Shown here one piece after another: positions 31,201-42,472 of a stretch of 64,000 nucleotides of DNA; the first letter of the stretch is position 1, and each line of letters starts with the position of its first letter. The translations under genes were made by a program, and so were the position numbers. This DNA is from Hydractinia symbiolongicarpus (Eukaryota; Cnidaria; Hydrozoa; Anthoathecata; Hydractiniidae). Below the pieces are notes generated by a model. It ran no database searches, was not told where the DNA came from, and worked only from the letters and a program-made list of their open reading frames with translations. Location: the NCBI RefSeq assembly GCF_029227915.1, contig NC_079883.1, positions 28,334,001 through 28,398,000 on the forward strand, given 5' to 3'.

Positions 31201-34200
31201 CTCTTGGAAGGCAAAATGTAGTTGCAGGTCAAATTGACAGTTTGTTTTTTGTATACTGAAAGTTTATGCTTTATTGAATGCCTCTCATAAAATGTCCGAA
31301 TCTATATGGTTCTGGAGGTTTTGTATTTTGCATCCATATTAGTTAAACATCCTTGCATGTTATAGCACTTCCAAAGAAGACTCCCAAAAAGGAAGAGTCC
31401 AGTTCAGAAGAAAGTTCTGATGAGGAAGAAAAAGCACCACCAAAAAAAGGTTGACAAATGTTTTCCTTGTCATTAAAAAAAGTTTAGTAAAAAAATTACC
31501 CATGCAAGATTAGGCTTATTTTTACTGCTAAAATTTTCCCAGTATTTATTTAAGGATTTATTAAAATTAAATTCTGCAAAAAATTCTTTTTTCATTATTT
31601 GGAAATGGCTTTTATGATAAAATCCTGTAATATACTATACTTTTAATGAAAATAAAAAGTTTTTCTTTTGTTTAAAATTTAATCTAATGTTCATTTTGGT
31701 GCCATTGGACTAATAGACTGCAATACTTATTTGTTTTTTGGGTGTGTAGCGAAAATCAAAAAAAAAATTAAAGTAAAATATAAAACTTTCAAATCTGAGG
31801 AAAGTTTGTAAGTCTTTAAATCTACTTTATAGGGTTAGAAATGGAAGTTGAAAAGCTTATTGGATTTTTAAGGGTAGTTAAGAATTGGACTTTTTCGTGA
31901 ATAATTTAGATCGTCTTGACAAAAAAACACTGAAATTTTCCTGTATTTATAAAATAAAATCTGTAACATGGTGAAACCTAAAATGTCCTAAATATCCTGC
32001 CCTTCGATTTATGTGACAAAAATTGAACATATGTTTATTTGCAACGTTAATAATGAATGATATTTATATAATTACTGCAATTTAAAATAAACGTTACATA
32101 CCGCCAACACTGTACAAAAAAATTGTCATATCTGATGAATAAACATTTCATCTTTGGTTAGTAAACATCCTCACATGTTATAGCACTTCCAAAGGAGACT
32201 CCCAAAAAGGAAGAGTCCAGTTCAGAAGAAAGTTCTGATGAGGAAGAAAAAGCACCCACAAAGACAGGTTGACCAATGTATTTTTTCCTAAAGGAAAATA
32301 CTTGTGGACAGTTAATTTAAACGTATTATTTATATAAGATTAATGTACATAGTTAAAATCAAAGGCTTTACCAGATACATTCCTGTTTTTAATTTGAGAA
32401 ATGTGAACATAATGGTATTGAGGAACTTGAGTGATAAATTGTTCGCTAACTTGTTATTTTTTAATTTTGGATCGCATAAGTATTCAAAAATCCAACAAGA
32501 CACTTGTTTATTTTTGTTTATGTAATGTTATAGCACCTGTAAAGAAAACGGCTGCCAAAAAAGAAGAATCTAGTTCAGAAGAAAGTTCTGACGAGGAAGA
32601 GAAAAAAGCTTCAAAGAAAGGTATAACATAAATAATCCGTACAGCTTAACTACTAATAAAATGTTAACTTTATTTTATTGCTTTCATTATTCAAAAAAGT
32701 GCACAAGATTGCCAAATAAATTATACAGTTATCTCATTTTCTATTTATCTGCAAATGTTTTTGCACTAATTTTTTAAATATCAGTGACCTGACATACTTA
32801 TTATCACTGCTACTTATTTCTTATGTAGAGCTTTTTTACAATTGGAGTGAGTGATGATATCTTTCTTATAATATCTTTTGTTATAGCACCTGCTAAGAAA
32901 ACACCTGCAAAAAAAGACGCATCAAGTTCAGAGGAAAGTTCGGATGACGAAAAAGAGAAACCCGAAGCTGCCACCAAGAAAGGTACATTAGAGATATCAC
33001 TAGTTACACATGCTTTTGAAAATAATTTACTCTACCATGGTAATCTGTGAGGAACTACATGTTTTTTCTTGAGCAATTGAAATTCCAAAATGAGGCTTAA
33101 GGATGCTTATAAAAATTACTTTTTTCAGGTTCAAAATATGCTAAGGTTATGCTTAATGCAAAAAAGATTTATTGGAATATGTTTATGAAAAACCAGGATC
33201 AGGCTCAAAATATGCTTATTTAAAAAAAATTCATTAAAATTTTTACCATCATTAATTACTTAAATCCTACTACATGCGAGTTAACTCAGGCATAATAAAA
33301 AAATGTTCAAGAAACTATAAATATAAAAACTTCATAACATTATTTTTTTTAATGTTTTTACATTAGCTGCTGCTGCCAAGGACGAATCAAGTGATGAAAG
33401 CAGTGACGAAGAAGAAGAAGAAGAAAAAGGACAGAAAAAAGGTACCATTTTAAAGTTCACTGTTTAGTACAGCATAAGAGAGAACAAAGTCAAGTTAGTG
33501 CTTTTGAACTAAATTGAGTTCATTCTCGGTAGGTTACCATACAACTGCGTTTTTCGTTCGAATGGAAAAGGCTTTCCCACAAGCATGCGCAATGAAGTAG
33601 AATGACCGCTGACTCTACGTAAAAAGACACTCCCCAGCATTTCTGAAAATTTTGAACTCATTCAACTTTTTCAACGTGTATGTTTTCTCTCAAGCTTTTT
33701 AACCAGTGAAATAGAAGAAAATGTAAACAATTGCGCAATCCATTTTATTCAAGAAAAATATTAGTAAAAACAATTTCTTCTGCACTTCTTTATTCACAAA
33801 ATAAAAACACTTTTCAGAAAAGTGTTTGGTGTTTTAAATACAGCAGAAAGACCTGTTAGCATTGAATTTGTGAATAAAAGTTATGGATTCATAAATTCTT
33901 TTCAAATTTTTCTAACAACCACAAAAATCAACTGCTTGTTGGGGGACCGTTGGAAGTTAAATTAATGAACCAACAGTAAATAATAACTTTCCCCTTTTTC
34001 ATAAAAAAGTTTTCTCGACTTTCTTAGTTGTTATTTTCTGTTACGTTTTTTTTTTTTTTTTTTTTTTTTTTTTCTTCTTAATTCGCTGCCAAAAAACTGT
34101 GTTGTTATTTTTTTTTTAATTTCGTAGCCAAAAGTTTTTTCTGTTCACGGCAGCGATTTTATTCTAAACATGCTCTTAAGCTTTCTACGCTCAAGCGGAA

Positions 34201-35604
34201 AATTTAGTCGTATGGTACCTTTACGCTGTACCAACGTTTCTTTGTTACTCTTAAAACAGCTGATGAACACCTGAAAAATAAAATTTGTTATTTTCCATTC
34301 TTCCTGCTTCTTGTTTGCTTTCGTGATGTTCTGGATTTTTTTTATAATACTATCACTTTGGTTAAAGTAACTACTGAGCTTTTTGTGATTTAGGAAAAAG
34401 GAAAGCTTCTAAAGAGTCAAGCTCTGAAGAAAGTAGCGATGAAGAGGAGAAACCAAAGAAGAAGAAAGGTACATTAAATGAAATCACGCCGACTATTTAA
34501 GTGCAAATAAAACGCGAATTTTGACTAATTTCGCGAGAGTTTACGTCGTCGTAAGAGCATCGATTTCTAAGAGTTTATGAGCGATAAAAAAATTCAGTCG
34601 AAGCATATTTAAGTTTTAAATTTAGCTTTGGAAGAAATCTTTGGAAGGGTTAACTTTTAATAATACGCGAAAGCTTATATTAGATTAATAGTTATAAAGG
34701 ATGCGCATATGAAATAATATATTTTTTTTTTACAGCTAAAGCTCAAGAAACTAAGAAAAGGAAAGCTGAAGACGATGAAGATGACGAAAGCAATAATAAT
34801 TTTAAAACTCCTAAAAAGTCAAAAGGTGAACCCGCTAGTGTTTTTATTGGTGGACTGGCATATAGCACTGTAGAAGAAACATTAAAAGAGTTTTTAGAAA
34901 ATAATGATCTGCAACCAACCAGTGTTCGAATCATATCACGTGATGGCCAATCGAAGGGATTTGGTTATGCTGATTTTGATAGCGCTGAAGAAGCTGCTAA
35001 ATGCATAAATTTATCTGGCTCAGAGTTAGATGGGCGTAGGATAAGATGTGATAACGCTGATAACAAATCAACGCCATCGAGTGGTGGACGCGGCCGTGGC
35101 GGAAGAGGTTCTTTTGGCTCTGGAGGACGTGGTCGAGGAGGAAGAGGTTCGTTTGGCTCTGGTGGCGGAGGAAATAGGTTCGATAACGAAACTCCGACAA
35201 AGCTCCTTATGGTAAAAAACTTGTCTTACAACACAGACAATTATAGTCTCGCTGCGGCGTTTGAAGGAGCTAACGATGCTCGAGTAGTAAAAGATCGTGA
35301 AACTGGAAACTCCAGAGGATTTGCCTTTGTGGAGTACGATGATGTCGATTCTGCTACCAAAGCGCGAAAAGCTATGCTTAATCAAGAACTTGATGGCCGA
35401 GCAATCAATATTGTGTTTGCTACGCCTAAAGAAAGTTTCGGTGGTGGTCGTGGTGGAGGTCGCGGTGGATCAGGTGGAAGGGGACGTGGTGGCGGCTTTG
35501 GAAGAGGGCGTGGCGGCCGCGGTGGGGGTCCTACAGCAGCAAGTAAGGGTTCCATTCAAAAGTTTGAAGGATCCAAATTAACTTTTGGTGATGATTCCGA
35601 TTAA
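26561..35604 (+). CDS. NCL: Nucleolin-like protein, 657 aa
   Basis: Nucleolar RNA-binding protein, probably acting in rRNA transcription and pre-rRNA processing. Fourteen exons: 26561-26711, 28813-28848, 29426-29503, 29586-29672, 30133-30204, 30625-30708, 30805-30900, 31366-31449, 32184-32267, 32534-32620, 32887-32982, 33367-33441, 34394-34468, 34736-35604. All introns are phase 1. Residues 1-368 hold about 11 modules of the form PAKK, KKEESSSEESSDEEEK, KK, mostly one per exon; the SSSEESSDEE cores are classic CK2 sites. The last exon encodes RRM1 (about 403-476; RNP2 VFIGGL, RNP1 KGFGYADF), a Gly-Arg spacer (485-514), RRM2 (523-599; RNP2 LLMVKNL, RNP1 RGFAFVEY), an RGG tract (604-638) and a KLTFGDDSD tail. 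Two RRMs rather than vertebrate nucleolin's four resemble yeast Nsr1 and plant nucleolins. The repeats also recall NOLC1, but NOLC1 lacks RRMs. Confidence 0.88.
26949..27582. mobile_element. MITE with TTTAT target duplication
   Basis: The left end CAGTTAGGGACAACTGCAAA continues as an imperfect inverted repeat of about 45 bp (to CCTAAATAAGCT) with the right end. Both sides carry TTTAT (26944-26948 and 27583-27587), a 5-bp target duplication. The right terminus contains a second, internal copy of the tip (CAGTTGTCCCTTGCAGTTGTCC). The interior encodes nothing. Superfamily not assigned. It lies in nucleolin intron 1. Confidence 0.75.
28220..28252. repeat. (TTA)n microsatellite
   Basis: About 11 TTA units in nucleolin intron 1. 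Confidence 0.85.
31366..32267 (+). other. Recently duplicated nucleolin exon pair
   Basis: Exons 31366-31449 and 32184-32267 are both 84 bp and nearly identical (LPK or LPKE, then TPKKEESSSEESSDEEEKAP). The identity extends into the intron edges: ACATGTTATAG before and GGTTGAC-AATGT after. This is a direct record of the module-by-module exon duplication that built the repeat region. Confidence 0.85.
34046..34075. repeat. Poly(T) run in nucleolin intron
   Basis: About 30 T residues in the intron between exons 12 and 13; low-complexity, no function seen. Confidence 0.8.
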
Positions 35605-36220
35605 GAAGTGGACAAATGAGGTTATACTCAAAGGCTGGAGCTGGTCGAGAAACGACCTTTCCATGAGTAGACACAAATACTTGTAGTTCTACACGATATT
35701 CGTGTGAATATCAGAAATATCGATGAAGCGGTTCGATTTTAACGACTAACTGTTTTATTTGCCATTTTTTTACTAACAACGTGCGGAGTTTTTTATCTGC
35801 CGGATATTGCTTAAAATTTTATTTTTATTTCTTTTTAACATATACAAATTTTCTTATATTGGCAGGATAACTTAACAAAGTCTTCTACATTTTAGTAAAA
35901 AAAATTCTGAAGGTGGTAATTTTTTCTCATTTGTGAAACTTTAGGCTTAGGTATTTCTATTTTATCGTACATTTTCTAGCGCTGGGGTAGGAAATTTCAT
36001 TATTTTGAGTTGCTATAGCGTTGTGTAAATATAAATATAGTAATGCAGTTGTTCAGAAACATCTAAAGAACAAAATTTGATGCAGTTATAAATTGACTTC
36101 ACGTTTCAAAAGTTTTTTATCACTTCTTTTGAAGGTTTCCCATCGTAAGCAAACGATTTGTAAACCTCGATCAAAAGCAAGGTTACCGTATTTGAACTAG
36201 TAGTAGTAACTAGTATCTGA
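35605..36220 (+). other. Nucleolin 3' UTR and downstream spacer
   Basis: No coding signal. I did not find an AATAAA close to the stop; the first clear one is near 36619, so the UTR is either long or uses a variant signal. Confidence 0.4.
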
Positions 36221-36366
36221 ACTAGTCGTTAGCCCGTGGAAAATCCACTGGTTCGCCCGTCCTTTTTATACCGCATTGCGTGCTTCTGGCTATTGCGCAG
36301 CTAAGCTACCATTTTGCGTGACAGACAGACGGACGGACAGACGTATACGGGCATTATAATATAGAT
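36221..36366 (+). repeat. Fullest copy of the CCCGTGGA dispersed element
   Basis: Runs from GTCGTTAGCCCGTGGAAAAT through GGTTCGCCCGTCCTTTTTAT and an ACAGACAGACGGACGG tract to CATTATAATATAGATT. Related copies are at 16540-16765 and 56087-56219. The GGTTCGCCCGTCC part can be read as a box B and TAGCCCGTGGA as a weak box A, so a SINE is possible. Confidence 0.6.
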
Positions 36367-37110
36367 TAACAACGTTCATCTTCATTTGATCTCTTAACGC
36401 ACTTTTGGAATACATTTTTTTTCGACCTACCTAGTTGAGGTCGTATAAAATGACCTTATGTCCCTCCGTCCGCAACAAATTTTTGGAATTGGTTCATTAG
36501 TTTGTTTGATTTGTTTTTTTTTTAAATCTAGTACACACTATTTCGAACTCGAAATAAGAAATAGCTCGTAAATATTGAAATTTTTGTTAATGAGGCAAGA
36601 GGGGTTTTTTCTTTAGCATTAAATAAATTTGCTTGTTCTTCATCCAAGAGATAGTGTTTATTGAACACCTGATGCCTCCTTGTTTGACTTCCCATTTTAC
36701 GGCTGACATCTTGACAACCAAGCAAAACAAAGCATCTTATTTTTCCTGTTTGTGCCCGATTTCGAATGTCTACGTAAACCTTAACTGATAAAAACACTTA
36801 GTAAATGCTGTCGTGAACAAAAATGTAAATTATTTTCTCCTCACGATCACATGTTTATTTATATAAGGCTGGGATATGTTTATGCAAAAAAAAATCGATC
36901 ATGATAGGAGTATGCTTACGTTCTGTTTTTTAAACAATAAATTATGTTTGTGTCAAAAACATTGTGGTGCTTTATCTCCAAATTTATGAACAAACCAACA
37001 TGACATTGAAATATTTAGAATATATTCCAATTTATTTGTAAATCATCTTCAGCTAAAATATAAAGTTACATTATTAAACAGTAAAAACTGAGTTAAAAAA
37101 TATACATATA

Positions 37111-38011
37111 CAGTAGACTCTGTAATTCGAACTCGCAGGGGATCGAAAAAAAAAAGTTCGAATTAGGGGAAGTTCATAAATTTTTGTGAAGTTTTGTCCA
37201 AAAATCAAGGTTGGTGGTAGTAAATAGACTTCATAGATACATCCATTTATATATCTTGAGAATTATATCTCCTCTATTACTTCAGACGCATTTCTTATTT
37301 TGCAAAAAATCATGAATACTGGTTTGGTTTTTGCAGTGTTGCTCCTCCTTATCCACAAAACGATCAAGCATATTCAACGGTCATATCATTTGCTCGCCAA
37401 ATCGAGAAAGCAAACTAAACTTTTCCAAAATCTCAATAGCATTCCAGAATTCAATTATTCCAGGCTTAACGAATTGCTCCTCATCGAACATTTCATTCTC
37501 TTGGTCATAATCATCTTGACTAATAACTTGAGCTAATATTTCTTACTCTGTTAAAATACCTTCGTTGGTGCTCACGTCTTGGTCAAAATCGATGTAGTCG
37601 TCAGGTGTGATACCAACTCCTTTTTTGCGTGCTTTTATCAGTGTTTTTTATATCACATTTTACTTATCAAATAATCTCACGTTCTACCCGTAACTTTCAG
37701 CGTAGTTGCGGATATTTACCCTAAAGGTAATCAAGATCAGAATTCAGCGTTACACACATTTCCTCGTCATCGGTTTCAAGACAAGCAAAAAAGTTGTCGT
37801 CAATATAAATTGCACCAAACTTTCTATTTAGTTCTCTCACCCATGAAAGATTAGCAGAGGGAGATGAAATGGCTACTTTATGTAATTCGATCTTTAAAAG
37901 TTCTATCTACGGGGTAAAATGATCTAAAGGAAGGGAAATGTGGTTCGAAATATAGAGATATTCGAATGATAGATGTTCGAATCAGGGGAAGTGAATCGTA
38001 AGAGTCTACAG
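37111..38011 (-). mobile_element. pogo/Tigger-like DNA transposon relic
   Basis: The ends are CAGTAGACTCT and, reversed, CTGTAGACTCT, each flanked by TA, and both sides are rich in TTCGAA near the tip, as in pogo/Tigger elements. The minus strand carries broken transposase text: SWVRELNRKFGAIYIDDNFF (near 37860-37800), then FWNAIEILEKFSLLSRFGEQ and MLDRFVDKEEQ ending in TSIHDFL (near 37480-37300), which matches the C-terminal end of Tigger transposases. Most of the DDE catalytic domain is missing and stops are present. Confidence 0.75.
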
Positions 38012-39172
38012 TATACAACATTAAAATTCCCGTATACCATTAACATATCACACATAACCTAATTAAAATGCTTTGTCGAAAGTGAGAAACTTTTAAAATT
38101 AATATTTTATTGTTAGAGTTCTATTCTTATATTCATCTTTTTTTTTAAAATTGGCTTAATTGTTTTTATATGCAATGCCTCCAAGGTCATTAAATGATAC
38201 ACAGATCGATTTGTTTTTGCTAGAATTTCCATGTCATCGTCACAGTATAGTGGATTGCATGCTTTGATGTGAGCTCCAACGGGACCATTTCTTTGATGTT
38301 CCTAAATTCGGGTAATCAGATGACGGGCTGTTTGCCAAACATAACACAAACTCGTGAACAATTGCTTTTGTAAACTACCTTACTCTTTAGGGATTTATCA
38401 GCTGGAGCTTTCAATGACGGCAGTACAGATTTCACTTTTCTTCACACAGTACATTTATCCGATTGAGTGATTGTTGAAATCGATCTGTGATTTTTCCCAT
38501 TTACTGGAGAAAAATCATTTCAACATCCTCTTTTTCTGCTAGCTTCCGTTTCAGGTTCAGATTGGTGAACCGTACTTTTCACTATCTTATTAAGGTCTTT
38601 TCGACAGTTGGCTCATAGAAATGCGGAGGATATTGATTGTTCTCTATAAAACTTTCTTAGCTTTCTCCAGACTCTCATAAAAGTACTTCCATAAAAAAAT
38701 CCCGTTACAACTGTTTTCTTGTATTTCGTATTGTATTGCGTGAAGATTCGTAGTTAACCCCGTATCAGGATTGGAGATATTGAAAGATTAAGATTGGAAT
38801 TGCAACGACATGGCTGGTGGAAGAATTTCTTAAGTACTCGCAAAGTCAAGAACCACATTCTGCGTTAAACATTTCTTGAAAAATGCAACAAAGCTGAAAT
38901 AGTTCCTCGTTTCCTGAAATTCAAAAAACCGAATAATGGTTGCTTCGATGAAATGGCAGTACACGAGTTTCAAAAGCGATTATTGACTTGACAGAGTAAC
39001 TCGTGTTTTTGCCATTGTAACACTACATGAGCAGGAAATCAATATAATTGCAGAAAAACGATGTGCTGTTCTCTTCCACATGCCATAAAGGTGAAAATCC
39101 TTAGTGTACAAATAGTGGTAATGCTAATTTTCATAGAATACAAAAAATTCTTCCGCAACCTACTTTTTCCAA
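38012..39172. other. Spacer with degenerate retroelement text
   Basis: Mostly featureless. On the plus strand near 38850-38995 a broken frame reads FLEKCNKAEIVPRFLKFKKP, then GCFDEMAVHEFQKRLLT, resembling the N-terminal ORF text seen in some Penelope-like or related retroelements. I cannot place the family with confidence. Confidence 0.35.
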
Positions 39173-39177
39173 CCAAC

Positions 39178-39550
39178 TTTGTACAACCTACATTGTACAA
39201 CCTACTTTGTACGACCTACTTTGTACGACCTACTTTGTACAACCTACTTTGTACAACCTACATTGTACAGCCTACATTGTACAACCTACTTTGTACGACC
39301 TACTTTGTACAACCTACATTGTGCAACCTACTTTGTACAACCTACATTGTACGACCTACTTTGTACAACCTACTTTGTACAACCTACTTTGTACAACCTA
39401 CATTGTACGACCTACTTTGTACAACCTACATTGTGCAACCTACTTTGTACAACCTACATTGTACGACCTACTTTGTACAACCTACTTTGTACAACCTACT
39501 TTGTACAACCTACATTGTGCAACCTGGTTTGTACAACCTACTTTGTACGG
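39178..39550. repeat. 14-bp satellite, about 26 copies
   Basis: Unit TTTGTACAACCTAC with the common variants ATTGTACAACCTAC and TTTGTACGACCTAC. Because 14 is not a multiple of 3, all three plus frames stay open for 130-166 codons (LYNLLCTTYFVQP), which explains several long spurious ORFs. Each unit contains the palindrome TTGTACAA. An isolated unit recurs near 39620. Confidence 0.95.
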
Positions 39551-39898
39551 CAACCCTGTAATCCTGTTTTTGATGACCAAAACTGTATGTAAATGACCGT
39601 GCCTAAAATGTACAAAATCAACCTACATTGTACAAGGTGCTGTTTGGAACAGTATAATCCTTGAACTCGCTCCTTCGAAATGAACGACTCGTACCTGGAG
39701 CTCGGTTTAGTTGAACAAAATCCTCCTCGTTAAAAACATAACTGGAAACGAAAATTTAAAGGAGTATCTAGCATAGCTCATTAATATTAAAATAACAGTC
39801 TATAACAATATTTGTGATTAAATTCGTAAAGCAGTCTTTATTCTTACCCAATTTTACAAATATCAAGATACACACATCCGAAAGTTTTGAAAGTCGTG

Positions 39899-39991
39899 AC
39901 CAACCTCGTCCCCAGGACATCTCTTTGCTTTTTTGATATCGCGCCGTCCCCGATATCAAAGAGCGAAAAGAGGTCCTGAGGACGAGGTTGA
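39899..39991. repeat. Foldback / hairpin element
   Basis: CAACCTCGTCCCCAGGACAT, then CTCTTTG and GATATC, is mirrored by GATATCAAAGAGCGAAAAGA and GGTCCTGAGGACGAGGTTG. The two arms of about 40 bp enclose a spacer of about 12 bp. This looks like a short foldback MITE. Confidence 0.8.
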
Positions 39992-40300
39992 GTCGTGACG
40001 TTACGGCAATCCGCTAAAAAATCGGTCAAAGAAGAAAAAGAAGAAGAAGAAGAAGAAGGAAAAGACCGCCCGTTTTAATAAGATCTCGGATTTATTCCAA
40101 AATCATAATTACACAAGGCACGTTCATACAGTATAAGTGGTAATGTGCGTGAAGTATGACAAATTATAGAACAATATGTACCTAATTAAAATACCCATAA
40201 CACAAAAAACACACGAAAGGGATTCGAAAAGGCTGGGCAATATGAGCCTAAATTTGCTTACAAGCGTTATGCTGCGTATTAAAAAACAAGTATTCGACTT

Positions 40301-40408
40301 ATAGACGTAAAATGTCACCTAAAAAGAACTTTCTGTGATACGTTTTATATACATATAGACGTAAAATGTCACCTAAGAAGAACTTTCTGTGATACGTTTT
40401 ATATCGGA
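40301..40408. repeat. 54-bp tandem duplication
   Basis: ATAGACGTAAAATGTCACCT starts at 40301 and again at 40355; each unit ends in GATACGTTTTATAT. One base differs (AAAAAG/AAGAAG). Confidence 0.85.
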
Positions 40409-40462
40409 TTACTTACTGCAATGTAAACCGTGTTTTCCGTTTTCGTTATTTATACAATTTTA

Positions 40463-40478
40463 ATGCGCATGCGCATCA
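40463..40478. promoter_or_regulatory. NRF1-like palindrome upstream of DEG/ENaC gene
   Basis: ATGCGCATGCGCAT, a palindrome matching the NRF1-type consensus, about 580 bp before the DEG/ENaC start codon. Relevance to that gene is inference. Confidence 0.3.
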
Positions 40479-41047
40479 GCTTGGTTAGATGTTCCTATTT
40501 CTCTTTTTAAACCTTTTTGTCTTGATTAAATCTTACTGACTTATTGAGCAATCAAGTGTGTTCTAATGTTAGCCAAAACATACTGAAAATCTCCGACATC
40601 GCAGTTGACATTGCTAAATTACAAAGTTGATTTAGAAATTTATTTACGCAAACGAAAGTAACGTCTTTTTTACCTTTACAGAATAAAATGACCTGCTTTC
40701 ATGATAATACGGATTTTTTCTTAACTGCGTTATTGTTGAGATCTGGAATGCTGACGAGAAAGTTTTATTTTAAGTGTAAAATAAAAGTTTTTAAATTTTT
40801 CAACTTTTTGCCTGATGATAGTTAAAGTATAAAATAATGATGAGAGGCCACTGTTTTTGCGTAGTGTATTTGCAAAAAAATTACGCAAAAAAAGAAAAAA
40901 CGAAAAGCAGATGTTCTAATGGCAGTCTTCATTACAATGAGTAAACACTTCTTTACACGGTTTCGTAATGTCAACTTTAAAAATACTGCTCATGACTATT
41001 CTCGTTACCATTTTGAAAATTAACTAACGAACAACAGACAGGCAAAA

Positions 41048-42472
41048 ATGTTAAAAACTTTGTTATGTTTACCAAAAGTATCCACGTTGGATGAAGCAGC
41101 AACACCAGCAGAAGTAGTGAAGGAATACGCTGAAACTGCTAGCCCGCATGGTATAAGCAGAATACATTCGTCTAGACACATTATATCTAGATCGTTCTGG
41201 GTAATCGCTTTTCTTACCTTCCTTGGAATGGCAACTGTGCAAATCATGGTGATAGCAGAAAAGTTAAGATCAAACGATTACATTACTCAAGTAAAAGTTA
41301 AAATTCACAAAAACGGTCTGAAATTCCCAGCAATAACAATTTGTAATTCAAATGCATACAGGTTAACAGAAGTAAGAAAACTGTTAGACAAAGTTCATCA
41401 AAACAATCAGTCGTTATCAACACCTGAGGGAAGGAGAAGTTTCAGTGATACTTTGGTGAATCTTTCGAAGAAAGACCTTTTCAATTTAGGTCAGCAGCCT
41501 GAATTATTCTTTAAGGCACAGACTTGTTCGTTTAACGGCAAAAACTGTTCCTACCCAAATGACTTCAAAATGATTTCTCCTGCAGGTTTAGGAAACTGTT
41601 TCAAGTTTAATCCTAATGGGAACATATTTCAGCCACGAAATGGAGTACAGCACGGATTATTTCTAGTTGTGAATATTGACCAAAACGATTATAATACCTA
41701 TGACCCCGAGATGCACCTACTGCCTGCCGGTGTGTATATCACTGTACGTAATCCTGAACAGTCGACTGATTTAAAATCTTACTCTGTCCTTGCAACCCCA
41801 AACCAGTTAACCCGAATTGCTTTAAAACAAAAACGAGCAATTCTTTTAAAGCGTCCTTATGAGGACAATTGCACGGACGGAGATGTCCCAAGCTTCAAAC
41901 CACTATATTCTGGCAATTATAGCGTTGATTCATGTGTGTTATCTTGCCACATACGTGAATTGTTCAAAAAGTGTGGTGTTGGAGATATGAACGCAGTGGT
42001 ACTCTCAAACTGGAATGGGTTAAACATGACTATAGCTATCTCGCAAAAAGAGCTAACATGCCTTGAAAATTTTACTGCAAGTTTTAATAAAGGCGAAATT
42101 CCCTGTGAGTGTCCACCTTTATGTAAAACTACTGGATATGATATGACAATTTCCAACTCAGTGTGGCCCTCCAGCGCTAAGTTAAGATTTTGGATTAAAA
42201 AACTGAATCTCTCAGAGCAAGCGTTTAAAGAAAACGTGGTGGCAATCCAGATATTTTACAACGATTTTTCTGTCTCTATAGCAATACACAAACCGTTATA
42301 TGATCGAAATGCATTCTTATCCGATCTTGGTGGACAACTAGGATTGTGGGTTGGATGCTCACTGTTTTCCATACTCGAGATTTTCACAATGCTTCTCGAA
42401 GTACTTCAAGTTATTATTTTCCCAAAGAAGAAAGTTAAAAATTCTAAAGAACAAGAAAAAGGTAAAATATAA
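41048..42472 (+). CDS. DEG/ENaC family cation channel, single exon
   Basis: A 474-aa protein uninterrupted by introns. The family forms trimeric Na+-permeable channels in the plasma membrane; cnidarian members include peptide-gated channels. Features in order: cytosolic N-terminus with the HG gating motif (SPHGIS, residues 34-35), TM1 (about 49-71, SFWVIAFLTFLGMATVQIMV), the post-TM1 signature FPAITICN (93-100), a cysteine-rich extracellular domain with several NxS/T sites, the CECPPLC motif, and TM2 (about 432-458) opening with LGGQLGLWVGCSLFSILEIF. GCS (436-438) is the G-x-S selectivity filter. A short basic tail follows. Length is close to, and slightly under, the usual 500-550 aa. The ATG at 41048 gives the expected N-terminal length. 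The specific ligand cannot be told from sequence. The lack of introns could be ancestral or reflect retroposition. Confidence 0.92.
   Translation: MLKTLLCLPKVSTLDEAATPAEVVKEYAETASPHGISRIHSSRHIISRSFWVIAFLTFLGMATVQIMVIAEKLRSNDYITQVKVKIHKNGLKFPAITICNSNAYRLTEVRKLLDKVHQNNQSLSTPEGRRSFSDTLVNLSKKDLFNLGQQPELFFKAQTCSFNGKNCSYPNDFKMISPAGLGNCFKFNPNGNIFQPRNGVQHGLFLVVNIDQNDYNTYDPEMHLLPAGVYITVRNPEQSTDLKSYSVLATPNQLTRIALKQKRAILLKRPYEDNCTDGDVPSFKPLYSGNYSVDSCVLSCHIRELFKKCGVGDMNAVVLSNWNGLNMTIAISQKELTCLENFTASFNKGEIPCECPPLCKTTGYDMTISNSVWPSSAKLRFWIKKLNLSEQAFKENVVAIQIFYNDFSVSIAIHKPLYDRNAFLSDLGGQLGLWVGCSLFSILEIFTMLLEVLQVIIFPKKKVKNSKEQEKGKI

Noticed and set aside
26712-34735. Intronic snoRNAs in nucleolin, as found in vertebrates
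   Set aside because: I looked for box C (RUGAUGA) followed within about 60-150 bp by box D (CUGA). Box-C-like hits (near 27957, 30741, 32848) lack a well-placed box D and closing stem. H/ACA forms could not be assessed by eye.
39061-39596. Three overlapping plus-strand ORFs of 129-166 aa
   Set aside because: They arise from the 14-bp satellite, which keeps all frames open; there is no coding context.
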